Assembly: GCA_002707495.1 (NCBI GenBank)
Contig: PAMZ01000015.1
Location: 1-64,000 of the forward strand
Origin: Halobacteriovoraceae bacterium
Lineage (GTDB): Bacteria; Bdellovibrionota; Bacteriovoracia; Bacteriovoracales; Bacteriovoracaceae
Direction: 5' to 3'
Length of the DNA stretch: 64,000 bases
Shown here: one piece after another, positions 16,288 through 25,034 of the stretch
Numbering within the stretch: position 1 is the first letter of the stretch
Layout: every line of letters starts with the position of its first letter
Notes under the pieces: generated by a model
What the model saw: the letters and a program-made list of their open reading frames with translations, nothing else
What the model was told of the DNA's origin: nothing
Database searches by the model: none
Made by a program: the position numbers and the translations under genes

Positions 16288-18003
16288 ATGCAAACATCTA
16301 TAGAGTCAGAAAGTACATTACTACCGGTACTCAGAAAAGTTCTTGCCAAGCGTGGCTTTGAAAGTCCTGATCAAATCAACCAATTCCTCTCGTGGAATCT
16401 AAGAGATCTAACTCCCCTAACCAAACTAAAAGACCTAGATCGAGCTGCGACTCGAATCATTCAGGCTTTCGATAACAATGAAAAAGTTGGAGTATATGGC
16501 GACTACGATGTGGATGGGACAACTTCTTGTGCACTTCTCTACCAATTCTTTCAAATGTTGGGCAAAGAAGTCTTTCTTTATCAACCTTCCAGATTTGTTG
16601 AAGGCTACGGAATTCATCCCTCTAGCATAGAAAAAGCTATCGAAGATGGCGTCAAAGTTCTTATTACCGTTGACTGTGGAATAAGTAACAATGAAACAGC
16701 CGATTACGCACTTCAAAGGGATATCGATCTTATCATCACCGACCATCATAAAGATGCAAAACCGCAAATGCCAAAGGCATACGCCATCGTAAATCCCAAT
16801 AGAAGAGATGAAGATCATGATTGCGAGCTTACATCCCTGGCAGGCGTTGGGGTTGGGTTTGCACTAGCTTTAGAAATTAAAAACCAACTTGATCAAAGAG
16901 GTGATAAGACTTCTAGTATTTACCCTCTCCTACAATATGTCGCTATTGGCACTATCTGCGATTTAGCAAAACTTACACCTACAAATCTTAAATTAGTAAG
17001 ACATGGATTAAAACAAATAGTTCAGACAGACTACCCTGGAATAGAGTGTTTTTTTAATGATGAAGATAGAACAGGTCCATTTATTTTATCCGAAAAAATT
17101 TCTTTTTATGTAGGTCCACTTATCAACTCCAAGGGAAGGCTAGACCATCCAGAAAAGGCACTTAAGCTTTTAATTGCAAAGGATCATAAAGATGCGTTCC
17201 AAAATTATGCTCAGCTAGAGACTAGCAATAAAGAAAGAAAATTTATTCAAAACGAAGTTTATACTAAAGCTAGAGATATGGTGGTAAAAAAGATCACGAC
17301 TGAAGATCAGGCTATTAGTATTGTTTATTCCCCTGATTTTCATGAAGGAGTTATTGGGATTGTTGCCAGCAAACTAGTTGAAACATTTATGGTTCCTGCG
17401 ATTGTTTTTACTGACGCGGAAGAAAAAGGAATTATAAAGGCAAGTGCCAGAAGTGCTGGGGAGTTAAATTTATTCGATGCTCTTAAATCCTGTGAAGACC
17501 TTTTTCTAAAATTCGGAGGTCATAAAGCAGCCGCTGGTCTCTCTATGCCAGCTGAAAACTTAGAAGAGTTTAAAAGAAGAATAAACGAATACTTATCTCA
17601 AATTCCTGCGATTGAACGAACTGTTCAAGAGTTTTATGACACAGAGATTAGCTTCGATGATATAACTGCAGATTTAGCAAAAGGTCTTGAGCGGTTAGAA
17701 CCATTCGGAATGGGGAATGAACGTCCTAAATTCATGATGAGAGATGCACAAATTGAATCTTTTCAAATTTTGAAAGACGTTCATGTAAAATGGACATTTA
17801 CTCAGAAAAACAATCCGACTAGAAAAGTTCAAGGTATCAGCTTTAATTATATTGGAAAGTGGGGTCGCCCTCACCCCGAAGAGCTTTTTGATGCTCAGAC
17901 AAACGACAACCTTAAGATATATTTTCAAGTAGGCGTCAATCGCTTTAGAGGTAATGAAATTTTACAATTAATGGTGGATAGGATTGATCCTACAGGTGCA
18001 TGA
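16288..18003 (+). CDS. recJ: Single-stranded-DNA exonuclease RecJ
   Basis: 571 aa, usual for RecJ. It degrades ssDNA 5' to 3' in recombination and mismatch repair. DHH-family motifs in order are VYGDYDVDGTTS (near residue 68), VDCGIS, TDHHK (near 151) and a DHHA1 domain with GGHKAAAGLSM. The C-terminal OB-like domain is present. No canonical ribosome site precedes the ATG; a perfect palindrome sits there instead. It overlaps truA by ATGA. Confidence 0.95.
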   Translation: MQTSIESESTLLPVLRKVLAKRGFESPDQINQFLSWNLRDLTPLTKLKDLDRAATRIIQAFDNNEKVGVYGDYDVDGTTSCALLYQFFQMLGKEVFLYQPSRFVEGYGIHPSSIEKAIEDGVKVLITVDCGISNNETADYALQRDIDLIITDHHKDAKPQMPKAYAIVNPNRRDEDHDCELTSLAGVGVGFALALEIKNQLDQRGDKTSSIYPLLQYVAIGTICDLAKLTPTNLKLVRHGLKQIVQTDYPGIECFFNDEDRTGPFILSEKISFYVGPLINSKGRLDHPEKALKLLIAKDHKDAFQNYAQLETSNKERKFIQNEVYTKARDMVVKKITTEDQAISIVYSPDFHEGVIGIVASKLVETFMVPAIVFTDAEEKGIIKASARSAGELNLFDALKSCEDLFLKFGGHKAAAGLSMPAENLEEFKRRINEYLSQIPAIERTVQEFYDTEISFDDITADLAKGLERLEPFGMGNERPKFMMRDAQIESFQILKDVHVKWTFTQKNNPTRKVQGISFNYIGKWGRPHPEELFDAQTNDNLKIYFQVGVNRFRGNEILQLMVDRIDPTGA

Positions 18004-18779
18004 AAAAATTTTTCTATCTCTTTGAGACAGCTTACTTAGGCTATCGTTATCACGGTTGGCAGAAACAAACAGAGGATGTGAAAACGATCCAACAACAGAT
18101 CGACAGACAGCTGAACTATCTACTCCCAGAAAATAAATTCAAAACTCTCCCAGCCTCAAGAACTGATAAAATGGTTTCTGCGAAAAGGCATTTCTTTCAA
18201 CTTTACACAGAAAAGCCTGTAGAAAATGAGCTGGATAAGAAGCTAAATTATTTTCTTCCTGACGATATTCAAATTTTAAAAATGACTGAAGTGGATCGAG
18301 ATTTTCAAATCATCGGTCACACAAGCTCTAAAGAGTATCATTATTACTTTGCAGCTACGCAGGAGAAGTATCCTTACGCCTCACCGTTTATGACATTTTT
18401 CAAAGACCCACTAAATCTGGAAGATATGCAAAAAGCCTGTTCCTTGTTTGTAGGAGAGCATAATTTCAAATCCTACTGTTACAAGCCTCATTCAGATAAA
18501 CAATTTATGAGAGTTGTTGATGAATGCGAAATAATAGAAAACAATTATTTAAAAGCTAATTTTTTTCCACCTAAGTCCTATGTCTTGAGAGTCAAAGGAA
18601 AAGGATTTTTTCGCCACCAAATTCGCTTAATGATGGGAACACTTGAAAAGCTTGGGAGAGGAGAATTAACTTATTCCGAAATAGAGACCTCTTTGAAAGG
18701 AGATCAAGGAATCATTGGTTATGTAGCTCCCCCACATGGACTCCAATTATATGACTGCAGACTCACTCGAGAGGAATAA
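18000..18779 (+). CDS. truA: tRNA pseudouridine synthase, TruA family
   Basis: 259 aa. TruA makes pseudouridine at positions 38-40 of the tRNA anticodon arm. The catalytic Asp lies in ASRTDKMVSA (near residue 56), a diverged version of the usual GRTDxGVHA; a Met and Ser replace part of the motif. YHGWQKQ and the late FRHQIR are typical. The start overlaps the recJ stop (ATGA), and the 3' end overlaps the opposite-strand gene by 17 bp. The divergent active-site neighbourhood means a related specificity is possible. Confidence 0.85.
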   Translation: MKKFFYLFETAYLGYRYHGWQKQTEDVKTIQQQIDRQLNYLLPENKFKTLPASRTDKMVSAKRHFFQLYTEKPVENELDKKLNYFLPDDIQILKMTEVDRDFQIIGHTSSKEYHYYFAATQEKYPYASPFMTFFKDPLNLEDMQKACSLFVGEHNFKSYCYKPHSDKQFMRVVDECEIIENNYLKANFFPPKSYVLRVKGKGFFRHQIRLMMGTLEKLGRGELTYSEIETSLKGDQGIIGYVAPPHGLQLYDCRLTREE

Positions 18780-19530
18780 ATTTATAATCTCCTAAAAGTG
18801 CGTCAAAAGATGTTTTTCCAAAGACTGAAATCTCTTTTCCAGGGAGGAACTTTTGAAGATTAATAGTAAATCTGTACTTAGGAATGATGTCTTCACCATA
18901 GATACTAAACATGTCAGCACTTAAGTATTTAACACCCAACTCATCAAGGTTTAAACTCCTCGCAAATTCCTCTAGCTCATATGATGTTAAGCAATGACTT
19001 AGGAGAATGGGATGGCCTTGAAGCACTCTTTCACTTCTTATGATTTGTATGAGTTTTTTCTTGTCTCCTAAATAGGGATCTATCCAGACAACACTAACTT
19101 TTTTAAATTTTGGCTCAATGAAATCAAAGCTTCCCCCAAGAACCTGTTGATAAACATTATAAAAAACATAACTTTCATCCTTAAGAGGAATTTCGTCTTG
19201 AGTCGCAGAAGTTTTATAAGCATAAAGCTTTCTATTAAACATGTTTTGCAAATGTATAAGGTCCTGATAGCCCAAGTCATAACTGTTTTTTAAATTTTCA
19301 AAATGAAGGTATCGGATATTTGTTTTTCTTTGGCATTGTCCAGCACTTGAAAAATTGGCCCAATGAGGAAGATCAACATGAAAGAATTTTTCTATACCGC
19401 TTGAAATATAGGCACGATCAAGCGTTCCTGAACTGACAAGTTGGGGTTCTGTATTTGCACAAGAACCCAAAAATAATAGAATGAACGTCAAGTGCCACAT
19501 GAAGCTTAATCTTAATCTAAGCCATCTCAT
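18763..19530 (-). CDS. Lipoprotein of unknown function
   Basis: About 255 aa from ATG 19530; a TTG at 19551 and an ATG at 19500 are alternatives. The N-terminus has Arg residues, a hydrophobic stretch and a lipobox, LFLGSC, so it should be lipidated. The mature part has no motif I recognise; HCLTSYELEEFARSLNLDEL suggests a mixed alpha/beta fold. It lies 23 bp after the PilZ protein gene in the same direction and converges on truA with a 17-bp overlap. Confidence 0.7.
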   Translation of the reverse strand: MRWLRLRLSFMWHLTFILLFLGSCANTEPQLVSSGTLDRAYISSGIEKFFHVDLPHWANFSSAGQCQRKTNIRYLHFENLKNSYDLGYQDLIHLQNMFNRKLYAYKTSATQDEIPLKDESYVFYNVYQQVLGGSFDFIEPKFKKVSVVWIDPYLGDKKKLIQIIRSERVLQGHPILLSHCLTSYELEEFARSLNLDELGVKYLSADMFSIYGEDIIPKYRFTINLQKFLPGKEISVFGKTSFDALLGDYKFIPLE

Positions 19531-19553
19531 TGCAATAGGCGTCCCGCACAATC

Positions 19554-20009
19554 TTAGAGAAAATAAACTTTAGACTCACCTTTATCAACACAGGAGAATT
19601 CTGCGAATTTATAAATAAATTCAATAAAAGGTTTAAATGCCTGAAAGCTTGGAAGAGATTGGTCAAACTCTCCACCCAATCTCAAAAACGCATTACCTCT
19701 TTGGTCGATATATTCTGCCATATGCTTGATATCCACAGAAAGTGGAAGAAAATCATCTTTAGTAAAATAAACTCTCACAGTAACATTTTGAGTTTGTGAG
19801 AAGTGGTCTCTTGCTTGCTCCGAAAAAGGAACTTGAAAGAGGCAACCTTCCCTCGAAATATCTATTAACCCAACATTGAACTTGGTACCATTCTCATCTA
19901 TTTCGGCATAAGATCCCAGAAACTCAGAAAATAAAACCCTCTCAAAGGATCTTTTTCTTTTCTCTATTGATTCGTCTCTTTTGGCCTGAAAATCGATTAC
20001 ATTGGACAT
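19554..20009 (-). CDS. PilZ-domain protein (possible c-di-GMP receptor)
   Basis: 151 aa. Arg-rich RKRSFERV (near residue 18) followed by DISREGCLFQVP (near 50) corresponds to the RxxxR and (D/N)xSxxG motifs that bind cyclic-di-GMP, and RLGGEFD closes the barrel. The start at 20009 is supported by AAGGAG five bases upstream. Such proteins transmit c-di-GMP levels to motility, adhesion or predation functions. A lipoprotein gene follows in the same unit. Confidence 0.85.
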   Translation of the reverse strand: MSNVIDFQAKRDESIEKRKRSFERVLFSEFLGSYAEIDENGTKFNVGLIDISREGCLFQVPFSEQARDHFSQTQNVTVRVYFTKDDFLPLSVDIKHMAEYIDQRGNAFLRLGGEFDQSLPSFQAFKPFIEFIYKFAEFSCVDKGESKVYFL

Positions 20010-20139
20010 GCTAACTCCTTGCATAATAAGTCTAGCATGTTTATCGGCATGACATTTTGCGGGATTAAAATTTTCCTAGGGCTGGCCTGATCATGAGCTG
20101 TTCGGCATAATATTCCGGACTATTACAATCAGGTGCTGT

Positions 20140-21021
20140 ATGAAATCTAAAGACCAATTCCTTAATGAAGTTGATACCTACCTCACAGGACTACCAGCAG
20201 AGACAAAGATTAATCTTATGTCTCGAGCCCTTGTGGATATTGATGAGAATCCAGCCCTTTTAAGTGAGGACTCAAGAACTTACGCAGACAAGGTCAGATC
20301 AAGACATAATTATCCTCCTTTTAAGCCAGAGAAGAAGTTTAGCTTCTTCAAGCTTATTTTTAGTTTGTTTGCCATGTTTTGGGTTTTTGTATTTCTAGGA
20401 CTTGGTTTACTCTATTGGAAATTTACCCCTATTTTTAAAGCTGACGAGGAAAATCAAAGAGTGATTATTCTGGGAGGCTTAATTGATATCGATGGCAAGT
20501 CAGGTAAAGTGAAAATCTTTGACCAGGTTCAATTTGCTGACTCAGACAATTTAAAAGACTCTTTTCAGATGAATATGGCATTAGGCTCTGAAATTGACGA
20601 AGTAGATCTCAATTTTAAAAGTGGTCAATTTACGCTTAAAAATTCATTAAATAACGAATTAAAATTCAACTGCAAACTTTCAGGACCTTTCGAACAAGAA
20701 ATGGTTGAACAAAGACCAGAGCTATTAAAAGTAAATTTTGCGAAACTCGATGGAGTTACTTGTGAGCTCTCCATTCCTGAAGGAAAGAGAATTCTTCTAG
20801 AGGGCGTAGATAGTGCTATTAATATCGATAGACCAGAGTTCAACACCTATATAGAAGTAGAAAATGGTCATGTCGCTATTCTTCCCGCTCCTGAGCGAGA
20901 TTACCTTTTTAATCTAGAGGTCGAACAGGGTTATATTGGTGAGTTCAATTCCGTTAAGGACAACCCTGAAGCCACAGAAATTCAAGTTCGTCTTCAAAAC
21001 GGATCTATTGTAACGAAGTAA
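20140..21021 (+). CDS. Membrane-anchored protein with HAAS-like N-terminus
   Basis: 293 aa. The first 60 residues (FLNEVDTYLTGLPAETKINL and following) resemble the helical HAAS/DUF1700 domain of anti-sigma-like membrane proteins. One transmembrane helix (about 70-95, LIFSLFAMFWVFVFLGLGLL) follows. The outside part, about 190 residues, is beta-rich with repeating strands (e.g. GQFTLKNSL, DSAINIDRP) like the DUF4097/adhesin beta-helix that often accompanies HAAS. Function unknown. AGGTG precedes the ATG. Next is pdxH, 7 bp away. Confidence 0.6.
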   Translation: MKSKDQFLNEVDTYLTGLPAETKINLMSRALVDIDENPALLSEDSRTYADKVRSRHNYPPFKPEKKFSFFKLIFSLFAMFWVFVFLGLGLLYWKFTPIFKADEENQRVIILGGLIDIDGKSGKVKIFDQVQFADSDNLKDSFQMNMALGSEIDEVDLNFKSGQFTLKNSLNNELKFNCKLSGPFEQEMVEQRPELLKVNFAKLDGVTCELSIPEGKRILLEGVDSAINIDRPEFNTYIEVENGHVAILPAPERDYLFNLEVEQGYIGEFNSVKDNPEATEIQVRLQNGSIVTK

Positions 21022-21028
21022 TGAATAT

Positions 21029-21661
21029 ATGAGAGATCTAAAGAGCATCCAACTGGAATACCATCAAAAACCTCTTGAGCAAGATCAACTTAATCCCACA
21101 CCCTGGGGACAATTGTCTCAATGGTTTGATGACCTAGAAAAAGAAGATGTTTCCTATCCAAATGCAGCCGTATTAAGTACGACTAATAACGAGAATTTTC
21201 CCTCATCTAGAGTCATATTAGTTAAGGAGTTTGATGAATCAGGGCTAGTCTTCTTTACCGATTACGAATCTAGAAAGGGACAAGAAATTTTGTTAAATCC
21301 TCAGGTAAGTTTGCTCTTTTTTTGGAAGGAGTTAGATCGCCAGGTAAGAATTCAAGGGAAAATTGAAAAAATCTCTCGAAAAAAATCTGAGGCCTACTTT
21401 AACTCAAGGCCATTTGGCTCTCAAGTAAGTGCCTACTCTTCATATCAGTCAAAGCAAGTTTCAAAAGAAGAACTTGAATCCAAGGTTCAAGAGAATTCAC
21501 AAGCTTTTAAAGATCAAGTTCCCTGCCCAGAAAGATGGGGTGGATATTTAATAAGTTTTGAAAATGCTGAGTTTTGGCAAGGAAGACCATCTAGACTACA
21601 TGATCGTTTTTTCTATGAACGAGAGGGAGAGATCTGGAAGATCTCTCGCCTATCGCCTTAA
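21029..21661 (+). CDS. pdxH: Pyridoxamine 5'-phosphate oxidase
   Basis: 210 aa, standard length. This FMN enzyme makes pyridoxal 5'-phosphate from the pyridoxamine and pyridoxine phosphates. Motifs: SSRVILVKEF, FTDYESRKGQ, LDRQVRIQGKIEK, SRPFGSQVSAYSS, CPERWGGY, EFWQGRPSRLHDR and the C-terminal RLSP that completes the active site. The stop lies 2 bp from the stop of the convergent FKBP gene. Confidence 0.97.
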   Translation: MRDLKSIQLEYHQKPLEQDQLNPTPWGQLSQWFDDLEKEDVSYPNAAVLSTTNNENFPSSRVILVKEFDESGLVFFTDYESRKGQEILLNPQVSLLFFWKELDRQVRIQGKIEKISRKKSEAYFNSRPFGSQVSAYSSYQSKQVSKEELESKVQENSQAFKDQVPCPERWGGYLISFENAEFWQGRPSRLHDRFFYEREGEIWKISRLSP

Positions 21662-21663
21662 GT

Positions 21664-22371
21664 TTATTTTTTTGCTTCTTCTTTTTCAGGATTTATTTTA
21701 AAGAGTTCAACTTCAAATTGAAGAGTTGCGCCACCTGGAATTTTAGGAGGTGCACCAGCATCACCATAAGCAAGATCAGCAGGAATGATAAGTCTTACTT
21801 TTCCACCTTCTTTAACTAGTTGAAGACCTTCAGTCCACCCCTTGATAACTCTATTTAACGGGAAAGTAATTGTCTTACCTCTGTCTACGGAAGAATCAAA
21901 AACTGTTCCATCCGTTAATTGACCATGATAATGAACTTCAACTGAGTCTTCAGCTTTTGGCATCGCCCCGGTTCCCTCTTTAAGAATATGGTAGACAAGA
22001 CCTGAGTCTGTTTTTTTAGCCTCTGGATTTTTCTTCATATAATCAGTGATGAATTTTTCTCCACCCTGTTTTTGATTCTTAGAAGCCATTTCCATTCTTG
22101 CTTTGAACATTTCTTGAATTTTAGGTTGGTAAGCTGCCATTTCAACTGCCGCTTCGCTTCCTTTTGCTGAATCTACGATCCCTGTGTAAAGTGCTCCCAG
22201 CTCTTGATCATTGAGGTTAAGCCTTTGCAAATTAGCTCCCAACATAAACCCCATAGCATAAAAAGTTTTATCTTCTTCTGATTTTAGGTCTACCTTTTTG
22301 GCCTTACCGCCACCCTCATTACAGGCTACGATCACCATGGTGCAGACTAATAATAAACTTAGTAATTTCAT
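21664..22371 (-). CDS. fkpA: FKBP-type peptidyl-prolyl isomerase, lipoprotein (Mip/FkpA-like)
   Basis: 235 aa. A lipobox (VIVAC, near residue 17) indicates a lipid anchor. The N-terminal 80 residues form the helical dimerisation region of Mip/FkpA (YAMGFMLGANLQR). The FKBP domain (about 125-228) has VEVHYHGQLTDGTVFDSS, VIKGWTEGLQL, LIIPADLAYG and GGATLQFEVEL. It should help fold envelope proteins. AAGGA precedes the ATG; it is a single gene on the minus strand. Confidence 0.92.
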   Translation of the reverse strand: MKLLSLLLVCTMVIVACNEGGGKAKKVDLKSEEDKTFYAMGFMLGANLQRLNLNDQELGALYTGIVDSAKGSEAAVEMAAYQPKIQEMFKARMEMASKNQKQGGEKFITDYMKKNPEAKKTDSGLVYHILKEGTGAMPKAEDSVEVHYHGQLTDGTVFDSSVDRGKTITFPLNRVIKGWTEGLQLVKEGGKVRLIIPADLAYGDAGAPPKIPGGATLQFEVELFKINPEKEEAKK

Positions 22372-22445
22372 GTAAATCCTTTTGCATTCATTTAAAATTT
22401 AAACACTTATAAAACGATAAACGCACACCCGCGATTTGCCAAGTG

Positions 22446-23315
22446 CTAGCCTCGGACAATATTCATTTTAAAAGAAAGAAGAATGAGACTAAGAGCACCG
22501 ATAACGCTAGATATCATTCCGACTGGAAGCTCCGCTCCGTAGAATATAAAATTGTAGCAGCCTAAATCCACAACAGCGATGACAGCTCCTCCGATCCAAG
22601 GTCCCCATAAAATTTCATTTCGCATATTAATCTTAAAAATTCCAAAACTTCTCAAGATATGGGGCAACACTAAACCGAGAAATGAAAACACACCGAAAAA
22701 ACTAATAATCGCTCCCGTTATAAAAAGGGCCAGAAGAAGGTTAATTTTTTGAAAGCGTTCAACATTTACCCCCATTCCCTGGGCCATATGAACACCTAAA
22801 TTAATAAAATTAAATTTCTCGCTATGGCGAAAGCAATAAATCCAAATAAAAGAAAAACTTAGACCCAATACAATTAGACCTGTGCTCCCTGCATGTTTGA
22901 AATGTCCAAACCAAAGAGAGGTTGGAAAATCATAATTTAATGCCATAAACATAAATTGTAACACTGAAAAAATAGCTCCCATCATTAAGTTGAAAGCTAA
23001 TCCGAGAAGGATGATTTGTTTTAAGTTTAAAAATTGCCATAGTCTTTTTGATCTCATTTTTAAAAGAAAAAATGCCATAATAGTAAAAAGGAAAAAAAAT
23101 AACCCAAGACTCGTAAGTTCTATTCCCCAACTAAAACCAAAACTTGTGATAAATGTTTGGGCCAAAATTAAACACCCCACTCCAATTCCATCCATCCCTA
23201 GAGTTGATGGCGAAGCTAGAGAATTATTGGTTGTTAACTGACAAAGAGATCCACTTAGGGTCAAGCCAAATCCACAAAAGAACGCACAGAGAATACGTAT
23301 AAGATCAATCTCCAT
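22446..23315 (-). CDS. ABC transporter permease, FecCD (iron/cobalamin) family
   Basis: 289 aa with about 8 membrane helices. Family signs are the N-terminal AFFCGFGLTLSGSLCQLTTNNSLA region (equivalent to GxxLQxxxRNPLA) followed by SPSTLGMDGIG, and the late FLGLVLPHILR coupling helix (equivalent to GLVxPHxxR). Substrates of this family are ferric siderophores, heme or vitamin B12. AAGGAG precedes the ATG, and the start overlaps the ATPase end by 11 bp. No binding-protein gene is adjacent; a candidate lies at 25006-25848. Confidence 0.88.
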   Translation of the reverse strand: MEIDLIRILCAFFCGFGLTLSGSLCQLTTNNSLASPSTLGMDGIGVGCLILAQTFITSFGFSWGIELTSLGLFFFLFTIMAFFLLKMRSKRLWQFLNLKQIILLGLAFNLMMGAIFSVLQFMFMALNYDFPTSLWFGHFKHAGSTGLIVLGLSFSFIWIYCFRHSEKFNFINLGVHMAQGMGVNVERFQKINLLLALFITGAIISFFGVFSFLGLVLPHILRSFGIFKINMRNEILWGPWIGGAVIAVVDLGCYNFIFYGAELPVGMISSVIGALSLILLSFKMNIVRG

Positions 23316-23934
23316 GAGACTCCTTGATTTTTATTATGCTTCCCTCTCTTTGCATACCATAAGACTTTTGACAAAGAGACTTAATCAAACCCGATTGATG
23401 TTCAATAATTACGCAAGCCTTATTTGCACCTTTCAATCCTTCTAAGCAACATGAAAAATTTTTAATATTTGTGTCATCCAAGCTTTGAGAGGGCTCATCG
23501 AAAAAATAAATATCGCCACCTAAAAAAATCCCAATCAAAATCTTACACATTTGATTTTGTCCTCCACTTAAATCCTTTAAGGGTTTGGAGGCATAATCTT
23601 CAACAATGGGATAAAACTCTTGAAAGAGTTTTTGAGTCGGATCCCTCCTACTTGAGAGTTGAGAAATCACATCATTTAAACTGATATCGTTTAAAGGATT
23701 TAGCCTGGGTTGATCGACAAAGCGCAAAACTCGATGAGTAAAAAGACTTTTATGATTAAGCTTAAAATACTGGAGTAAACTGGATTTCCCCACACCATTG
23801 GGGCCATGGATCAAAATAGCATTGCCTGCATCAATCTTAATATCTCCCTCAAAACTCCAGCCGGGAAGAAATTCTGAAATGCTTAAACTAATTTCCATAT
23901 GTAAGTTTACAATTAATTGAGCACCATTGGCCAT
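23305..23934 (-). CDS. ABC transporter ATP-binding protein
   Basis: About 209 aa, short for the class. Walker A is HGPNGVGKSS, the signature is LSGGQNQ, Walker B is GDIYFFDEPS, and the switch His is in VIIEHQSG. Start uncertain: ATG 23934 has GGAG only 2 bases upstream, and ATG 23898 has no ribosome site. With the overlapping permease it forms an iron/B12-type importer unit. It precedes the permease gene in transcription. Confidence 0.88.
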   Translation of the reverse strand: MANGAQLIVNLHMEISLSISEFLPGWSFEGDIKIDAGNAILIHGPNGVGKSSLLQYFKLNHKSLFTHRVLRFVDQPRLNPLNDISLNDVISQLSSRRDPTQKLFQEFYPIVEDYASKPLKDLSGGQNQMCKILIGIFLGGDIYFFDEPSQSLDDTNIKNFSCCLEGLKGANKACVIIEHQSGLIKSLCQKSYGMQREGSIIKIKESHGD

Positions 23935-24011
23935 TACTCCAGATCAAATGAGTTTAAAGTAGATTGAAAAGTTTAAGAAGCTTGCTAAAATATCTTTAAA
24001 TAGAGGTACAA

Positions 24012-25034
24012 ATGAAGACAAATGAAATCATCATCAAACTTGAGCTAGAACTCGCAAAATTAAATTCAACAGCTTACGGTAGAAGAACGCTTTTAGCTGC
24101 TATGCCTTTTTTATTGGCAAGTTGTGCAACAGGAAAGAAGAGTCGCTACCGAGAAGGATCTAATAAAGGTCAAAAAACTAAAATGACTGTCAAAGACGAA
24201 AAGAAGATGACAGCAGAGTACCTTCCAAAAATGCTTAAAGATTATCCTCCTTATAAGAGTTCCTACTTAGATGGTTATATCAATCATGTGGGAAAACATA
24301 TTGCTAAAGCCAACGGTTTAGAGGGACAGCCGTATATTTATAATTTTAGAGTTGTTCAATCTCAGACTGTAAATGCTTTTGCACTTCCGGCAGGAGAGGT
24401 CTTTGTCACAGGTCCCCTACTTGCAATGGCCGAAAGTGAGGCGGAGTTGGCAGGAGTTATTGGACATGAAATTGGCCATGTAAAAGCTAGACATTCAGCT
24501 GAAAGGATTGAAGCCGCCAAAAAAGAGGAAGGAAATTCTATTCTTTACGGCTTGGGTGGAGCTCTCGCTGGAGGTGCACTTGGATACGGAATAGGAAAGG
24601 CCACTTGTGGATCGAGAAAGAAAAACAAAAGAAAATATCAAGAATGTGTCGAGCGAGCGGCAAAATACGGAGCAGCAGCAGGCGCAGCCGGAGGTCTTTT
24701 AATCCAAAAGTACGGCTTCATGGCGAACAGTAGAGAAGATGAAATGGAAGCCGATAGAGTTGGATTTAGAACTAGTGTACAAGCAGGTTATAACAAAGAC
24801 TATGTTGGCAAGTTTTACGAAAAACTCAATCGCATGGAAAAACAGGCGAAAAAATCGCAAAATGGAATGTTAGCTTCACTCTCAGATGCAATGAGCACTC
24901 ACCCACCAAGTGATGCAAGAGTAAAACAAATGAAGGAGCTATCACGCAAACAACCGCCCATAAATGGCTCTACAATTACAACAAGAAGTTTTGGTGAGGC
25001 TCAGTCTATTGTTCGTCGCTTGATGAAAGTATAA
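24012..25034 (+). CDS. M48-family zinc metallopeptidase, lipoprotein
   Basis: 340 aa. HEIGH (near residue 152) and the third zinc ligand Glu in EMEADRVG (near 244) define an M48 (Ste24/BepA/LoiP-like) peptidase acting in the envelope. The N-terminal YGRRTLLAAMPFLLASC combines a twin Arg with a lipobox, so Tat-type lipoprotein export is possible; the first about 22 residues before it are an unusual cytosolic-looking extension. A Gly/Ala-rich hairpin (about 175-240) sits between the motifs. AGAGG precedes the ATG. It likely takes part in outer-membrane quality control. The 3' end overlaps the convergent gene by 29 bp. Confidence 0.9.
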   Translation: MKTNEIIIKLELELAKLNSTAYGRRTLLAAMPFLLASCATGKKSRYREGSNKGQKTKMTVKDEKKMTAEYLPKMLKDYPPYKSSYLDGYINHVGKHIAKANGLEGQPYIYNFRVVQSQTVNAFALPAGEVFVTGPLLAMAESEAELAGVIGHEIGHVKARHSAERIEAAKKEEGNSILYGLGGALAGGALGYGIGKATCGSRKKNKRKYQECVERAAKYGAAAGAAGGLLIQKYGFMANSREDEMEADRVGFRTSVQAGYNKDYVGKFYEKLNRMEKQAKKSQNGMLASLSDAMSTHPPSDARVKQMKELSRKQPPINGSTITTRSFGEAQSIVRRLMKV

